A stretch of 61,620 nucleotides of DNA. Origin: an uncultured Alphaproteobacteria bacterium. GTDB lineage: Bacteria > Pseudomonadota > Alphaproteobacteria > HIMB59 > GCA-002718135. The notes under the pieces are model-generated. The model searched no databases and had not been told where the DNA came from. It saw only the letters and a program-made list of their open reading frames with translations. The translations under genes were made by a program, and so were the position numbers. The stretch lies in contig CABXEZ010000004.1 of assembly GCA_902511405.1 (NCBI GenBank), forward strand, positions 8,001 through 69,620. Direction: 5' to 3'. Shown here one piece after another: positions 18,309-27,783 of this stretch; position 1 is the stretch's first letter; each line of letters starts with the position of its first letter.

Positions 18309-19285
18309 ATATTTTAATCACAGGAGGGGCGGGTTTAATTGGATCCAATCTACTAAAAAGAATAATTAAAAATAATAATAATTATAATATAATTTTGGCT
18401 GATAATTTGTGGAGAGGTAAATTAGAAAATATAAATGACATCAAAAATACTAATTTTAATATAGAAAAAAATTTTTATGAATTAGATTTAAGTGTTTATG
18501 AAAATTGTCTAAAAATCACAAAAGACATTGACCATGTCATTCATTTAGCAGATGTAGTAGCAGGTATTAATTATGTTTTTCAAAATGAGTTTTCTCTTTT
18601 TCAATTAAATTTAAACATTAACTCAAATATATTAAGAGCATCTATTTTTAATAAAGTAAAAAAAATTACTTATGTCGGTACAGCTTGTAGTTATCCTCTT
18701 GAAAAACAATCTAATCTAAATATTATCCCTTTGAAAGAAGAAGATGTATATCCAGCAAATCCAGAATCATCATATGGTTGGAGTAAATTAATAGGTGAAT
18801 ATGAAATTAGTTTGGCAAGTAAATATGGTTTAATTAATTCTTCTATTTTAAGGCTTCATAATGTTTATGGACCACCTAGTGAATTATCTGAAAAAAAATC
18901 TCAAGTAATACCTGCTTTATGCAGAAAATTGATCTTAAATGAGGAATATATTATTTGGGGATCGGGAAAACAGAGAAGATCATTTGTTTATATTGATGAC
19001 GTTATAGATGCACTTATAAAGTCAATGAAAATTGAAGAGGGGCATGAAGTTGTGCAAATTGGCCCTAGAGAAAGTATTTCAATAGAGGAAATAGCTAATA
19101 AATTACTAATGTTATCAAAAAAAAATATAAAGCCAACATTTGATACTACAAAACCTGAGGGAGATTTTGATAGAGTTCCTGATATTTCGAAAGCTGAAAA
19201 AATATTAAATTGGAAGCCAAAGATAAATATTGATGATGGTTTAAAAGAAACTTATAAATGGGCTAAAAGTCAACTTTTGAAATAA
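18305..19285 (+). CDS. GDP-mannose 3,5-epimerase-like extended SDR
   Basis: An extended SDR of 326 aa resembling GDP-mannose 3,5-epimerase. The features are GGAGLIGS (7-14), the TACSYP segment with candidate catalytic Cys128, Tyr157/Lys161 in SYGWSK, and RLHNVYGP. The C-terminus has LNWKPKINIDDGLKETYKW as in GME and GalE-like enzymes. GMEs convert GDP-mannose to GDP-L-galactose or GDP-L-gulose. GDP-mannose is clearly a precursor in this island (gmd, fcl). It overlaps the cyclase gene by four bases. A different NDP-sugar epimerase activity remains possible. Confidence 0.7.
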   Translation: MNILITGGAGLIGSNLLKRIIKNNNNYNIILADNLWRGKLENINDIKNTNFNIEKNFYELDLSVYENCLKITKDIDHVIHLADVVAGINYVFQNEFSLFQLNLNINSNILRASIFNKVKKITYVGTACSYPLEKQSNLNIIPLKEEDVYPANPESSYGWSKLIGEYEISLASKYGLINSSILRLHNVYGPPSELSEKKSQVIPALCRKLILNEEYIIWGSGKQRRSFVYIDDVIDALIKSMKIEEGHEVVQIGPRESISIEEIANKLLMLSKKNIKPTFDTTKPEGDFDRVPDISKAEKILNWKPKINIDDGLKETYKWAKSQLLK

Positions 19286-19290
19286 ATAAA

Positions 19291-20322
19291 TTGAACCTAG
19301 AAATCCTTTATTTAACTAAAAATATGGCTACCTATAAAGGTGCCAACTATCAACTTGATTTTATAAATTATTTACAAGAAAATAATAAGATTTATTTTTA
19401 TGGCCCAGGTTATGAAAGTTATTCACATAAACATACCTTGAATGATGTTCTTTCTATTTTTGATAATAAACCAAAAATTATTTTTGTAGGCCATAGTTGG
19501 CTAAATGATAAAGAGGGAGATAAAGTAGAAATAAATAATAAAATTGATTTGTCACAAACTAGACTACTAAAACTATTTTTTTTAAATAAGGAATATGTCA
19601 ACCTAAAAGAAAAATTAAATTATTGTAAAAATAATTATTTTGATATTTCATTGAGCCATCACCATAATTGCTCACACTTTAGTAAAATTACCAATAGTAA
19701 ATATTATTTTATACCTTTTGCTTTCGATAAATATAAATTTCAAAAAATTGACCAAAAAATTGAAAAAAAGTATGACATTGGGTTTTCTGGCATTTTACAA
19801 AATGTAAATAGAAACTCAGGTCAAACGAATATTAGGACAAGAATAACAAAAAAACTATATTATACATTTATGGACTTACCTTTAATTCAAAGAGACAGAC
19901 ATTTAAATTTGTTTTGGAATACAATTCCTAAAAATAATTATTCTAAAAAAATAGCAGAATTTTTAAAATTTTATAAATATTTAAATGTTGATGATTATAT
20001 AAAAAAAATACTAATGAGTAAAATATATATAAATACTTTATCGCCTTATCAATTAATTAGTCCAAGATATTTTGAAACATTTGCAAGTGGCTCAATACTA
20101 TTATGTGAGGAGACAGACTTATATAACAATATTTTCAAAGATGAATTTAAATTTTTTACTTTTAAAAATGACCTAAGTGACTTTCAAGCTAAAATTGAAT
20201 ATATTCTTAATAATTTTATCAATTTAAAAACTATAATAGAAAAGAATAAAAAATATGTTTATAAAAATCATACTTGGGAAAATAGAGTTAATAAAATTAT
20301 TACATTAATAAATAAATTGTGA
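19291..20322 (+). CDS. glycosyltransferase, CgeB/Glyco_trans_1_2-like
   Basis: Translated from a TTG codon six bases after the previous stop, so the start is less certain than elsewhere. The 343-aa product looks like a GT-B glycosyltransferase of the CgeB-like group. A C-terminal ISPRYFETFASGSILLCEE segment matches the donor-binding helix, where ExxAxG is typical. The end has HTWENRVNKI, a pattern common after that domain. A His-rich LSHHHNCSHF segment lies near residues 121-130. No membrane segment is seen. It lies between an epimerase gene and the ABC flippase gene. Confidence 0.65.
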   Translation: MNLEILYLTKNMATYKGANYQLDFINYLQENNKIYFYGPGYESYSHKHTLNDVLSIFDNKPKIIFVGHSWLNDKEGDKVEINNKIDLSQTRLLKLFFLNKEYVNLKEKLNYCKNNYFDISLSHHHNCSHFSKITNSKYYFIPFAFDKYKFQKIDQKIEKKYDIGFSGILQNVNRNSGQTNIRTRITKKLYYTFMDLPLIQRDRHLNLFWNTIPKNNYSKKIAEFLKFYKYLNVDDYIKKILMSKIYINTLSPYQLISPRYFETFASGSILLCEETDLYNNIFKDEFKFFTFKNDLSDFQAKIEYILNNFINLKTIIEKNKKYVYKNHTWENRVNKIITLINKL

Positions 20323-20335
20323 TCATGAGTGAGAA

Positions 20336-22072
20336 ATGAATATTAATTTAAAATTAAACTATTTTAAAGTGCCACTTAAATTTCTTAGTTTGTCAAAAAA
20401 ATATTCTATATTATATTTTTTTTTATCTGTTTTATCGGGTTTATTGCAAACTTTATCAGTTTTTGCAATTTACCCTGTTCTTCTTAAGCTAAAATTATTT
20501 CAATTAGATGATGTTGGTAGTACTTTTGTATATTTTTATAAAAATTTTTATTTAGATATTTTTTATTTAAAAGATACTTATGTAAGTGTTTTTATATTTT
20601 TTATTTTTCTTATAACTTTAAGCTCATTCATAAATCTGTATATAAAAATAAGTTCTATAAGAATTGCTACAAAATTAACTGAAAATATAAGATTAGATTA
20701 TATTAAAAGTACACTTGAAGCTAACTGGAGCTATTTTGTTACTAAAAAAACAGGAGAAATTGTCAATACCGTTATGAATGAAAGTGGAAAAACAATTAAT
20801 GGATTTGTTGATACAGTTTATTTTTTATCTTCAATAGTGCAGTTTTTTATCTTATTTATATTTGTCTTTTTTGTGTCCAACTTAGTGGGTCTATACTCAA
20901 TATTTGTAGGGGTAATTTATTTATTAGTTTTTAGAATATGGGGAAGAAGAGCAAAAAAATATGGTTTTATTGCAACTAAGCTTTTAAAAAATATATCTAA
21001 TTCCATATTTGAAGGTTTTAAAAATATCAAAACTATCAAAATTACAGGTTTCTCAGATATTTTTTTTAACAACCTTAAAGATATAGTATCTTCTACCAAG
21101 AAAAACGATATTAGATTATTTGAAACAACTGCATATCCAGAAAGTCTGAAAGAGCCATTTTTTGCGATTTTTATTTCAATAGGTTTAATTTCTGCTTTTA
21201 CTTATGACATAGTAGCTTTTTCATCGCTTGTCACATTATTAGCTCTATTTCAAAGAGCGATGTCTAAACTGTCTACAAGTTTTAATTTATATTTAACAGT
21301 AAAAAAAATGGAACCTTTTTATGATAGCTATTTTAATAATTTAAAATATGTTCGTAAATTTTTTGTAATAAAAAAAAATAATTTTGATTTTGATTTTAAA
21401 AATAATATTTCTTTTAACGATGTGAGTTTTAAATATAAAAATGAATATGTACTTAAAAATATAAGTGTTACTTTTAAAAAAGAATCATTCATAACTATAT
21501 TTGGAAAATCAGGATCTGGCAAAACAACTATGATTGATTTGATACTAAATTTATTAGAGCCTTCATCTGGAAGTATATTAGTTGATAATAAAGATATTAA
21601 GAATATTAATATAGTAAAATGGAGAAGTTTAGTTGGTTGTGTCACACAAGATCATTATTTCTTTAATGACAGTGTTTACAACAACTTAATATTAGGCTCT
21701 AAATGTAATGATAGTGAATTAATTAAAATACTTGATATTAGTTTGTGTGGTGACTTTGTAAAATCAATTGATGATACAAAAAATACATTTATGGGTGAAT
21801 CCGGATCTAAATTTTCAGGTGGTCAAAAACAAAGATTATCTATTGCTAGAGCTCTTTTGAGGAAACCTGAAATATTAATTTTTGATGAAGCTACATCAGG
21901 ATTAGATAAAGAAAATGAAAAAAAATTATTGTACAATTTAAAAAATAAACTTGATTATAATCCAACTATTATTTTTATAACTCATAATGAAGATATAATT
22001 AAATATGCAGATTATTCTTATTGTATTAAGGATAATCAACTTTATAGTATGAAAAATGAAATTGAAAAATAA
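20336..22072 (+). CDS. ABC transporter, fused permease-ATPase (lipid-linked oligosaccharide flippase type)
   Basis: A half-transporter of 578 aa with about six membrane segments in residues 24-310 and a C-terminal ATPase. Walker A is GKSGSGKTT (390-398), the signature is FSGGQKQRLSIARALL, and Walker B is ILIFDEATSGLD. It would homodimerise in the inner membrane. The fold and context fit PglK/MsbA-type export of an undecaprenyl-linked glycan. No Wzx-type flippase was seen in this window, so this is the best candidate for moving the repeat unit across the membrane. It overlaps the aldolase gene by 17 bases. Confidence 0.85.
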   Translation: MNINLKLNYFKVPLKFLSLSKKYSILYFFLSVLSGLLQTLSVFAIYPVLLKLKLFQLDDVGSTFVYFYKNFYLDIFYLKDTYVSVFIFFIFLITLSSFINLYIKISSIRIATKLTENIRLDYIKSTLEANWSYFVTKKTGEIVNTVMNESGKTINGFVDTVYFLSSIVQFFILFIFVFFVSNLVGLYSIFVGVIYLLVFRIWGRRAKKYGFIATKLLKNISNSIFEGFKNIKTIKITGFSDIFFNNLKDIVSSTKKNDIRLFETTAYPESLKEPFFAIFISIGLISAFTYDIVAFSSLVTLLALFQRAMSKLSTSFNLYLTVKKMEPFYDSYFNNLKYVRKFFVIKKNNFDFDFKNNISFNDVSFKYKNEYVLKNISVTFKKESFITIFGKSGSGKTTMIDLILNLLEPSSGSILVDNKDIKNINIVKWRSLVGCVTQDHYFFNDSVYNNLILGSKCNDSELIKILDISLCGDFVKSIDDTKNTFMGESGSKFSGGQKQRLSIARALLRKPEILIFDEATSGLDKENEKKLLYNLKNKLDYNPTIIFITHNEDIIKYADYSYCIKDNQLYSMKNEIEK

Positions 22073-22799
22073 AAAATACTCAATAGGTTCTTGGATTACA
22101 TTAGATAATATAGCTATCGCTGAAGTTATGTCTAAATCTGGATTTGACTGGCTTTGTATTGATTTAGAGCATACTGTTATTGATTTTAAAGAACTGCAAA
22201 GTTTAATAGCAATAATATCTTATAATAATTTAGAAGTTTTTGTCAGAGTTGGAGCCAATGATGAATTAATCATAAAAAAAGTATTAGATGCAGGTGCAAA
22301 TGGAATTATAGTTCCCTTAATAAAAAATGCAGACGATGTTAAAAAGGCAATAGATTTTAGTCTATATCCTCCAAAAGGCGTAAGGGGTGTTAATAAATTG
22401 TCAAGAGCTCAGGGATATGGTTTTGATTTTGAAAATTATTTAAAAAAAGTAAATAAAAATACAAAAGTAATTGCTCAAATTGAACATATTAGCGCAATTG
22501 ATAATTTAGAAAATATTTTAAAAGTCAAAAACTTGTACGGAACAATCATTGGTCCATATGATTTATCCGCCTCTTTAGGAATACCTGGTCAATTTAATCA
22601 TCCAAAATTTAAAATGGCATTATCTGAATATAAAACATTGACAAAAAAGTTTAAGCTTAAAAAAGGTTACCATGTTACAGAACCTAATATTGATGATGTA
22701 AAAAATAAAGTTAAAGAAGGTTATGATTTTATTGGATTTAGTTGGGATACTTTTTTTTTAGGACAATCATGTAAAGATAATTTAAATAAATTGAAATAA
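22056..22799 (+). CDS. HpcH/HpaI-family aldolase (pyruvate class II)
   Basis: A metal-dependent pyruvate aldolase of 247 aa that joins or cleaves a 2-keto-3-deoxy acid. Residues expected for the HpaI active site are present: His39 in DLEHT, Arg64 in VRVG, Gln141 and Glu143 in AQIEH, and Asp169 in GPYDLS. Enzymes of this type usually degrade homoprotocatechuate-derived or sugar-derived keto acids. Here the gene overlaps the flippase gene upstream and is followed, after six bases, by a KdsB-like cytidylyltransferase. A biosynthetic role, making an ulosonic acid from pyruvate and an aldehyde, is a plausible inference. Confidence 0.85.
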   Translation: MKLKNKKYSIGSWITLDNIAIAEVMSKSGFDWLCIDLEHTVIDFKELQSLIAIISYNNLEVFVRVGANDELIIKKVLDAGANGIIVPLIKNADDVKKAIDFSLYPPKGVRGVNKLSRAQGYGFDFENYLKKVNKNTKVIAQIEHISAIDNLENILKVKNLYGTIIGPYDLSASLGIPGQFNHPKFKMALSEYKTLTKKFKLKKGYHVTEPNIDDVKNKVKEGYDFIGFSWDTFFLGQSCKDNLNKLK

Positions 22800-22805
22800 G
22801 TTATT

Positions 22806-23543
22806 ATGAATGTTTTAGCAGTAATCCCAGCAAGAATGAACTCTTCAAGATTTCCAGGAAAGCCTATGAAAAAAATTTTAGGAATTCCAATGATTGAAAG
22901 AGTATATAAAAATGTGAGTAGATCAAAAATTATAGATACCGTGTTTGTAGCTACTTGTGATTTACAGATACATAATTATATTTTGAGTATTGGTGGAAAT
23001 TCAATAATGACATCTAAAAAACATAAAAGAGCTACTGAAAGAACGTCTGAAGCTTTAGTAAAAATAGAAAAAAAATTAAAAAAAAAATTTGAAATTATAG
23101 TTATGGTTCAAGGTGATGAGCCAATGATTACTGGCACAATGATTTCAAAAGTAGTTGAGCCATTAATAAAAAACAAAAAAATTAATGTAACTAACTTAAT
23201 GACAAAGGTAAAAAATAAAGCTGAGTTTAATGATTTAAATGAACCTAAGGTTGTTTTTGATAATAATAAATTTGCATTATATTTTTCAAGATGCCCAATA
23301 CCATCTCCTTGGTTAAAATTTAAAACTGCTTACAAGCAAGTTTGTGCAATACCTTTTAGAAGAAATTATTTACTAAAATTTAATAAATTAAAACCAACTT
23401 CTTTAGAAATATTAGAGTCAATTGATATGAATCGGATCTTACAATCAGGTGGTGAAATAAAAATGGTTGAAATTAAAAATTATGTTAAAAGCGTTGATAC
23501 AATTAAAGATTTAAAAAACGTTGAAAAATTAATTATTAAATAA
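22806..23543 (+). CDS. KdsB-like cytidylyltransferase
   Basis: Resembles CMP-Kdo synthetase. It couples CTP to a 3-deoxy-ulosonic acid. IPARMNSSRFPGKPM (7-21) is the nucleotide-binding loop, and MVQGDEPMI is the metal-binding motif of this family. The C-terminal LEILESIDMNRIL resembles the ExLExLRxLxxG end of KdsB, but Arg is replaced. At 245 aa it is family length. Because a pyruvate aldolase precedes it and an HP-motif glycosyltransferase follows, it may activate a capsule-specific sugar acid and not the Kdo of lipopolysaccharide. Both readings remain open. Confidence 0.8.
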   Translation: MNVLAVIPARMNSSRFPGKPMKKILGIPMIERVYKNVSRSKIIDTVFVATCDLQIHNYILSIGGNSIMTSKKHKRATERTSEALVKIEKKLKKKFEIIVMVQGDEPMITGTMISKVVEPLIKNKKINVTNLMTKVKNKAEFNDLNEPKVVFDNNKFALYFSRCPIPSPWLKFKTAYKQVCAIPFRRNYLLKFNKLKPTSLEILESIDMNRILQSGGEIKMVEIKNYVKSVDTIKDLKNVEKLIIK

Positions 23544-23544
23544 T

Positions 23545-24642
23545 TTGAAAAAAATTTATATAATTGTTTCACATAGTAATGGTGAGTTTGATACTCTTTT
23601 GCCTCTATTATATGAATTAAAGAATAAATATAAAATAAAAGTAAAAATTTTAGTAGCTGTAGAAAAAATATATAAACAAATAATTAATAATAAATTTATT
23701 TTGGATACATTAAAATTACTAGATATAAAGTTAAAGTTTTGTAAATCTTACAATAAATTTGATTATTCAACCCAAAATAACTTTTTTAATAAAATAATTA
23801 TTCAACTACTATATATAATTAATAATTTTGATGTATTTAATTATAATTATTTTTGGCATGAGACAACAAATCAAAAAAACTCAACTTTTCTTTTTAGAAT
23901 GGTATCTTTATTTTTAACAAAAAAAATATTCATATATCATCACGGTCAATCGCTCAATCAAACTGCAATATTAAAAAAATATAATTATAATTATAATAAT
24001 ATATATCTTGCTTTTAGCAATTCAAATATTGAATGGGCAAAAAGTTTGGGGTTTAGTAAAATTAAAGTAATTGGATTTTCTAAATTTTATTTAAATTGGA
24101 TTAATTATATAAGAAAATATAGTGATAATTTTATAAAAAATAAAAAGTATGTGGTGATTTTCTCAAGATCTTATGATCATCCGTATTATATGAATTTAAA
24201 TAAATATAAATATTTGCTTAAAACAGCTCATGAAAAAATTTCTAAATTATTGCCTGATCATGAAATTTTAATTAAACCTCACCCTAGAGAAGATGTAAAT
24301 CAAATACTAAGTATCATAAATGAATTGAGTCTTAATAATATCAGCATTACCAATGAGAATTCAATGGTTATTTCTTCAAAAGCAAAATTTACAGTTTCCT
24401 TTTGGTCATCTGCAATACTTGACTCATTGGCTTTAGATGTACCATCTATTGAATATTTTATTGAAGATGAGCAATTTAGAAAAGTTGAACCAGAAGGTTC
24501 TTTGTATAGAAAAAATGGAATCGTTTCAGTAAATAACCCAGAACATCTTGAAGAAAATATAGTATCTATAATTAAAAAAGAATATATAAAACCTAAAATA
24601 GTTGATTTTTTTAAATCTGAAATGAATATAAATTTTTTATAA
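23545..24642 (+). CDS. GT-B glycosyltransferase with HP motif (KpsC/S- or CDP-glycerol-transferase-like)
   Basis: Starts with TTG one base after the previous stop. The 365-aa protein has IYHHGQSLNQ (130-139), ILIKPHPRED (241-250) and FWSSAILDSLALDVPSIEY near the C-terminus. That order of motifs is shared by Kdo transferases of the KpsC/KpsS type and by glycerophosphotransferases. Since the preceding gene encodes a KdsB-like enzyme, a CMP-ulosonate donor is the most economical reading. It is the third HP-motif transferase in the island. Confidence 0.6.
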   Translation: MKKIYIIVSHSNGEFDTLLPLLYELKNKYKIKVKILVAVEKIYKQIINNKFILDTLKLLDIKLKFCKSYNKFDYSTQNNFFNKIIIQLLYIINNFDVFNYNYFWHETTNQKNSTFLFRMVSLFLTKKIFIYHHGQSLNQTAILKKYNYNYNNIYLAFSNSNIEWAKSLGFSKIKVIGFSKFYLNWINYIRKYSDNFIKNKKYVVIFSRSYDHPYYMNLNKYKYLLKTAHEKISKLLPDHEILIKPHPREDVNQILSIINELSLNNISITNENSMVISSKAKFTVSFWSSAILDSLALDVPSIEYFIEDEQFRKVEPEGSLYRKNGIVSVNNPEHLEENIVSIIKKEYIKPKIVDFFKSEMNINFL

Positions 24643-24644
24643 AT

Positions 24645-25538
24645 ATGAAAAAGAAAATTTGTGTAATTGGAGGGGGAGGTTTCCTTGGAAGTCATCTTGT
24701 TGATGAGCTCATTTTAACAAATAAATATGAAGTTCATGTTTTTGATCATAAAAAAAATTATGAAAATAAAAAAGCAAAATATACATATTCAGATATAAGA
24801 GAAGAAAACAAATTAAAATTTTTTTTGAAAAAAGCTCACACTGTTTATCATTTTGCAGCACAAGCGGATATTGAAGAGTCTAATGTTGATATAATTAATA
24901 CATTAGATATAAATATTTTAGGGACTGCAAATATTTTAAATGCTTGTATTAAAAATAATGTAAAAAGAATTATCTTTGCAAGTAGTATTTATGTTTATAG
25001 TAATAAAGGTAGCTTTTATAGAATATCAAAACAAACTTGTGAGTCATTAATAGAGGAGTTTTGTAAAAATTCAAAACTTAGATACACAAACTTAAGATTT
25101 GGATCTTTATATGGTCCAAGATCAGATTCAAGAAATTTCATTTATAAAACACTGGTTCAAGCCATTAAAAACAAAAAAATTATCAGAGGTGGAGATGGTG
25201 AAGAAATAAGACAATATATTCATGTCAGAGATGCTGCTATGAGCTGTATTAATTTTTTACAAAATAAATATATAAATAAAAATATTATGATTACAGGTTC
25301 TGAGTCAATAAAAATTAAAGATTTGCTTGTTATGATAAATGAAATTATGAATAACGAAATTAGTATTAAGTATTCAAAAGAGAAACTTGATAGTCATTAC
25401 AAAGTAACACCATTTAATTTTAGACCAAATATTTCAGAAAAATACAGTCCAAATGAAGAATTATCCCTTGGTGAGGGAATAATAGATTTGTTATTTCAAT
25501 TGCAAAATAAACTTAATGATAAAATCAATAATATTTGA
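24645..25538 (+). CDS. NAD-dependent epimerase/dehydratase (compact extended SDR)
   Basis: A 297-aa GalE-like enzyme. GGGGFLGSH (9-17) binds NAD, Ser114 lies in FASSIYVY, and the catalytic pair is Tyr125/Lys129 in YRISK. Only about ten residues separate the Ser and the Tyr, far fewer than the usual 20-25, so the substrate loop is shortened. LRFGSLYGPR and the EEIRQYIHVRDAA segment are conserved. It begins three bases after the glycosyltransferase, and the HAD gene overlaps its end by 23 bases. Substrate unknown. Confidence 0.78.
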   Translation: MKKKICVIGGGGFLGSHLVDELILTNKYEVHVFDHKKNYENKKAKYTYSDIREENKLKFFLKKAHTVYHFAAQADIEESNVDIINTLDINILGTANILNACIKNNVKRIIFASSIYVYSNKGSFYRISKQTCESLIEEFCKNSKLRYTNLRFGSLYGPRSDSRNFIYKTLVQAIKNKKIIRGGDGEEIRQYIHVRDAAMSCINFLQNKYINKNIMITGSESIKIKDLLVMINEIMNNEISIKYSKEKLDSHYKVTPFNFRPNISEKYSPNEELSLGEGIIDLLFQLQNKLNDKINNI

Positions 25539-26148
25539 CTTTGACGGTGTCATTCTTGATAGTGTTGATGTTAAAGGTGAATCTTTCTTTGAATTATTTG
25601 AGAATAAAGGAAAAAAAATTCAAGAAATATCCAGAGCATATCACTATAAAAACTTAGGAATATCGAGAAAAATTAAAATAAATTACATTCTAAAAAATTA
25701 TCTTAAATCAGAATTTAATAATAGGAATTTATATTTGAAGAATTTTAAATCTATTGTCATTTCAAAAGTAATGAAAAGTAACTATATATATGGAATTAAA
25801 AAATTTTTAAAAGAAAATCATAATAATTATAATTTTTTTATTTCTTCAGCTACACCAACTAAAGAATTAATAGAAATTGTGGAGTATAAAAAAATTTCTA
25901 AATATTTTATAGAAATAATGGGAACTCCTAAAAAAAAAATTGAACATATAAAATATTTAATTTCTAAATATAAATTAAAAAAAAAAGAAATTATATTTAT
26001 TGGTGATACTAAAAATGATTATTTATCAGCAAGTAAAAGTCAAATTAAATTTATAGGTGTAAAAAATAAATATGAAGAATTTAAAGATTATAAATACATA
26101 ATTAATAACTTCTATAATTTTGAAAAAAAATTAAAAAAATTATTTTAA
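25516..26148 (+). CDS. HAD-superfamily phosphatase
   Basis: A 210-aa subfamily I HAD hydrolase. FDFDGVILDS (7-16) supplies the nucleophile and acid/base aspartates, SSATPT is motif II, and the late FIGDTKNDYLSA holds the metal-binding aspartates. A helical cap lies between. It resembles phosphoglycolate-phosphatase-like enzymes more than KdsC. In this block, with aldolase and cytidylyltransferase genes, it could dephosphorylate a sugar-acid phosphate before CMP activation. The start overlaps the previous gene, and ATG ATA AAA is the only sensible choice because the DxD motif follows at once. Confidence 0.78.
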   Translation: MIKSIIFDFDGVILDSVDVKGESFFELFENKGKKIQEISRAYHYKNLGISRKIKINYILKNYLKSEFNNRNLYLKNFKSIVISKVMKSNYIYGIKKFLKENHNNYNFFISSATPTKELIEIVEYKKISKYFIEIMGTPKKKIEHIKYLISKYKLKKKEIIFIGDTKNDYLSASKSQIKFIGVKNKYEEFKDYKYIINNFYNFEKKLKKLF

Positions 26149-26943
26149 ATGCTTAAGAATACCAATCATACAAAGGCTTCATTTGTCATGTCTGTTTTAA
26201 ACGGAGGAGAATATTTGGAAAAATCAATTGAGTCTATTTTATCTCAAACTTACAAAAATTTTGAATTAATTATTGTAGATGATGGTTCAAAAGATGAAAC
26301 TCTAAAAATTTTAAAAAATAAAGCAAAAAAGGACAAAAGAATTAAAATTCTAGTAAATAAAATCAATCTAGGTTTAACTCAATCATTAATAAACGCTATT
26401 AAACAAACTTCTAGTGAAATTATAGTTCGGCAAGATGCAGATGAAGTATCAAAAAAAAATCGTCTAGAAAAACTTTTAAAATATTATGATGATAAATCAG
26501 TTGTTGCAGTTGGTTCTAATTGTATCAATATTTATTCAAATAATTTACAATCTTCCTGGGGGTATTTAGATGAAAATCAGATAAAAAATAAAATTAAATA
26601 TAAAACAATATTTCCACATGGTTCATCATCATTTAGGGCAAATCGTTATTATCAAGTAAAAGGGTATGATACAAATTATAAAACCTGTCAGGATTTTGAT
26701 TTATGGAATAAACTATTTAAAACTGGAAGAATTTTAATGTGTAAAGAAATTCTATTAGAAAGATATATATTAAAAAATTCAATTTCAAAAAAAAGAAGAT
26801 TTAGGCAATTATTAGATTCTTTAAAAATAAGAACAACCTATAACAATCCATTTAATATAAAAATATACGTTTTATCTTTGATTTATTTTATTATTTCTTT
26901 TATTCCTGAAAATATTTATTTCATAATTAAAAAATATTTATAG
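26149..26943 (+). CDS. family 2 glycosyltransferase
   Basis: A GT-A glycosyltransferase (264 aa) with FVMSVLNGGEYLEKSI at the N-terminus, IIVDDGSKDE, and the metal-binding VRQDADEVS. GSNCINIYS and a DFDLWNKL segment follow. The C-terminal hydrophobic stretch IYVLSLIYFIISFIP may be a membrane-associating helix. It begins directly after the HAD gene and ends tail-to-tail with a minus-strand gene, overlapping it by six bases. Motifs are shared with the GT2 at 31067 (RQDxDxVS, GSNCI), so these two look like paralogues. Confidence 0.82.
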   Translation: MLKNTNHTKASFVMSVLNGGEYLEKSIESILSQTYKNFELIIVDDGSKDETLKILKNKAKKDKRIKILVNKINLGLTQSLINAIKQTSSEIIVRQDADEVSKKNRLEKLLKYYDDKSVVAVGSNCINIYSNNLQSSWGYLDENQIKNKIKYKTIFPHGSSSFRANRYYQVKGYDTNYKTCQDFDLWNKLFKTGRILMCKEILLERYILKNSISKKRRFRQLLDSLKIRTTYNNPFNIKIYVLSLIYFIISFIPENIYFIIKKYL

Positions 26944-27783
26944 ACTCTTAATCTCATCAATCAAAGATGGTAATCTTACTTTGTAAGCTTTCTCAAATTT
27001 TTCAATACTCATCCTCATATCTCTTGGTCTGGGTACTGTAAAAAAATTGTTGGAATTTTTAGTTTTGATTAATCTTTTATTAAAAGATTTATATTTACAT
27101 AATTTTTTAATAAATTGATCTTTACTAAAACCTTTATTACTTCCAACATTAAAAATACCTGGAATTTTTTTTGATATTATTAATTCAATTATGAAGGTAA
27201 GAGTGTCAAAACTAAGTGGACTAAAATAAATATCATTAAAGGAATTAATAATTTTTTTACTAGATAATTGACTAATTATCCAGTCACTGAAACTTTTTTT
27301 TGTTTTGTGATAACTGTAACCAAAAAAATTAGTTCTAAGAATAATTGATTTTACTTGAGATGCAAAAAATTCACTATAATATTTTGATAATCCATAATAA
27401 TTTATTATTTGAAATTTTTCTTCTTTGGATTTCCCTTTTTTATTATATAAGTGATCAGTTGAAAAATGTATAAAGAATGGCTTATGATTTGATTCTTTTA
27501 TTGCTTGAACAATATTCTGAACAATTATAACATTTAATTTAAAACATAGCTCTTTCTCAATTTGAACATTATCAATATTTGTATAGCCAACACAATTGAT
27601 TATAGAGTCAAATTTAAATTTTTTTATTACATTTTTTATTTCATCAATTTTATTATAGTCACAATATATATTTGATTTTTTTTTGCCTAATAAATAGCAT
27701 TCATTTTTTTTATTTAATCTTTTGATTAAGTTTTGAGCAAGAAACCCATTTGCACCTATTATTCCTATTTTTTTCTTCATCAC
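26938..27783 (-). CDS. RmlD-like NDP-sugar reductase
   Basis: An extended SDR of 281 aa resembling dTDP-4-dehydrorhamnose reductase. GIIGANGFLAQN (7-18) binds the dinucleotide. HFSTDHLY has the Thr/Asp typical of RmlD (106-113), and Tyr130/Lys134 lie in YYGLSK. No rmlA, rmlB or rmlC gene is seen in the window, so the substrate may be another 4-keto sugar, or the partner genes are elsewhere. It is on the minus strand and overlaps the upstream minus-strand GT2 gene by four bases, forming a small opposing operon. Confidence 0.78.
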   Translation of the reverse strand: MMKKKIGIIGANGFLAQNLIKRLNKKNECYLLGKKKSNIYCDYNKIDEIKNVIKKFKFDSIINCVGYTNIDNVQIEKELCFKLNVIIVQNIVQAIKESNHKPFFIHFSTDHLYNKKGKSKEEKFQIINYYGLSKYYSEFFASQVKSIILRTNFFGYSYHKTKKSFSDWIISQLSSKKIINSFNDIYFSPLSFDTLTFIIELIISKKIPGIFNVGSNKGFSKDQFIKKLCKYKSFNKRLIKTKNSNNFFTVPRPRDMRMSIEKFEKAYKVRLPSLIDEIKSL

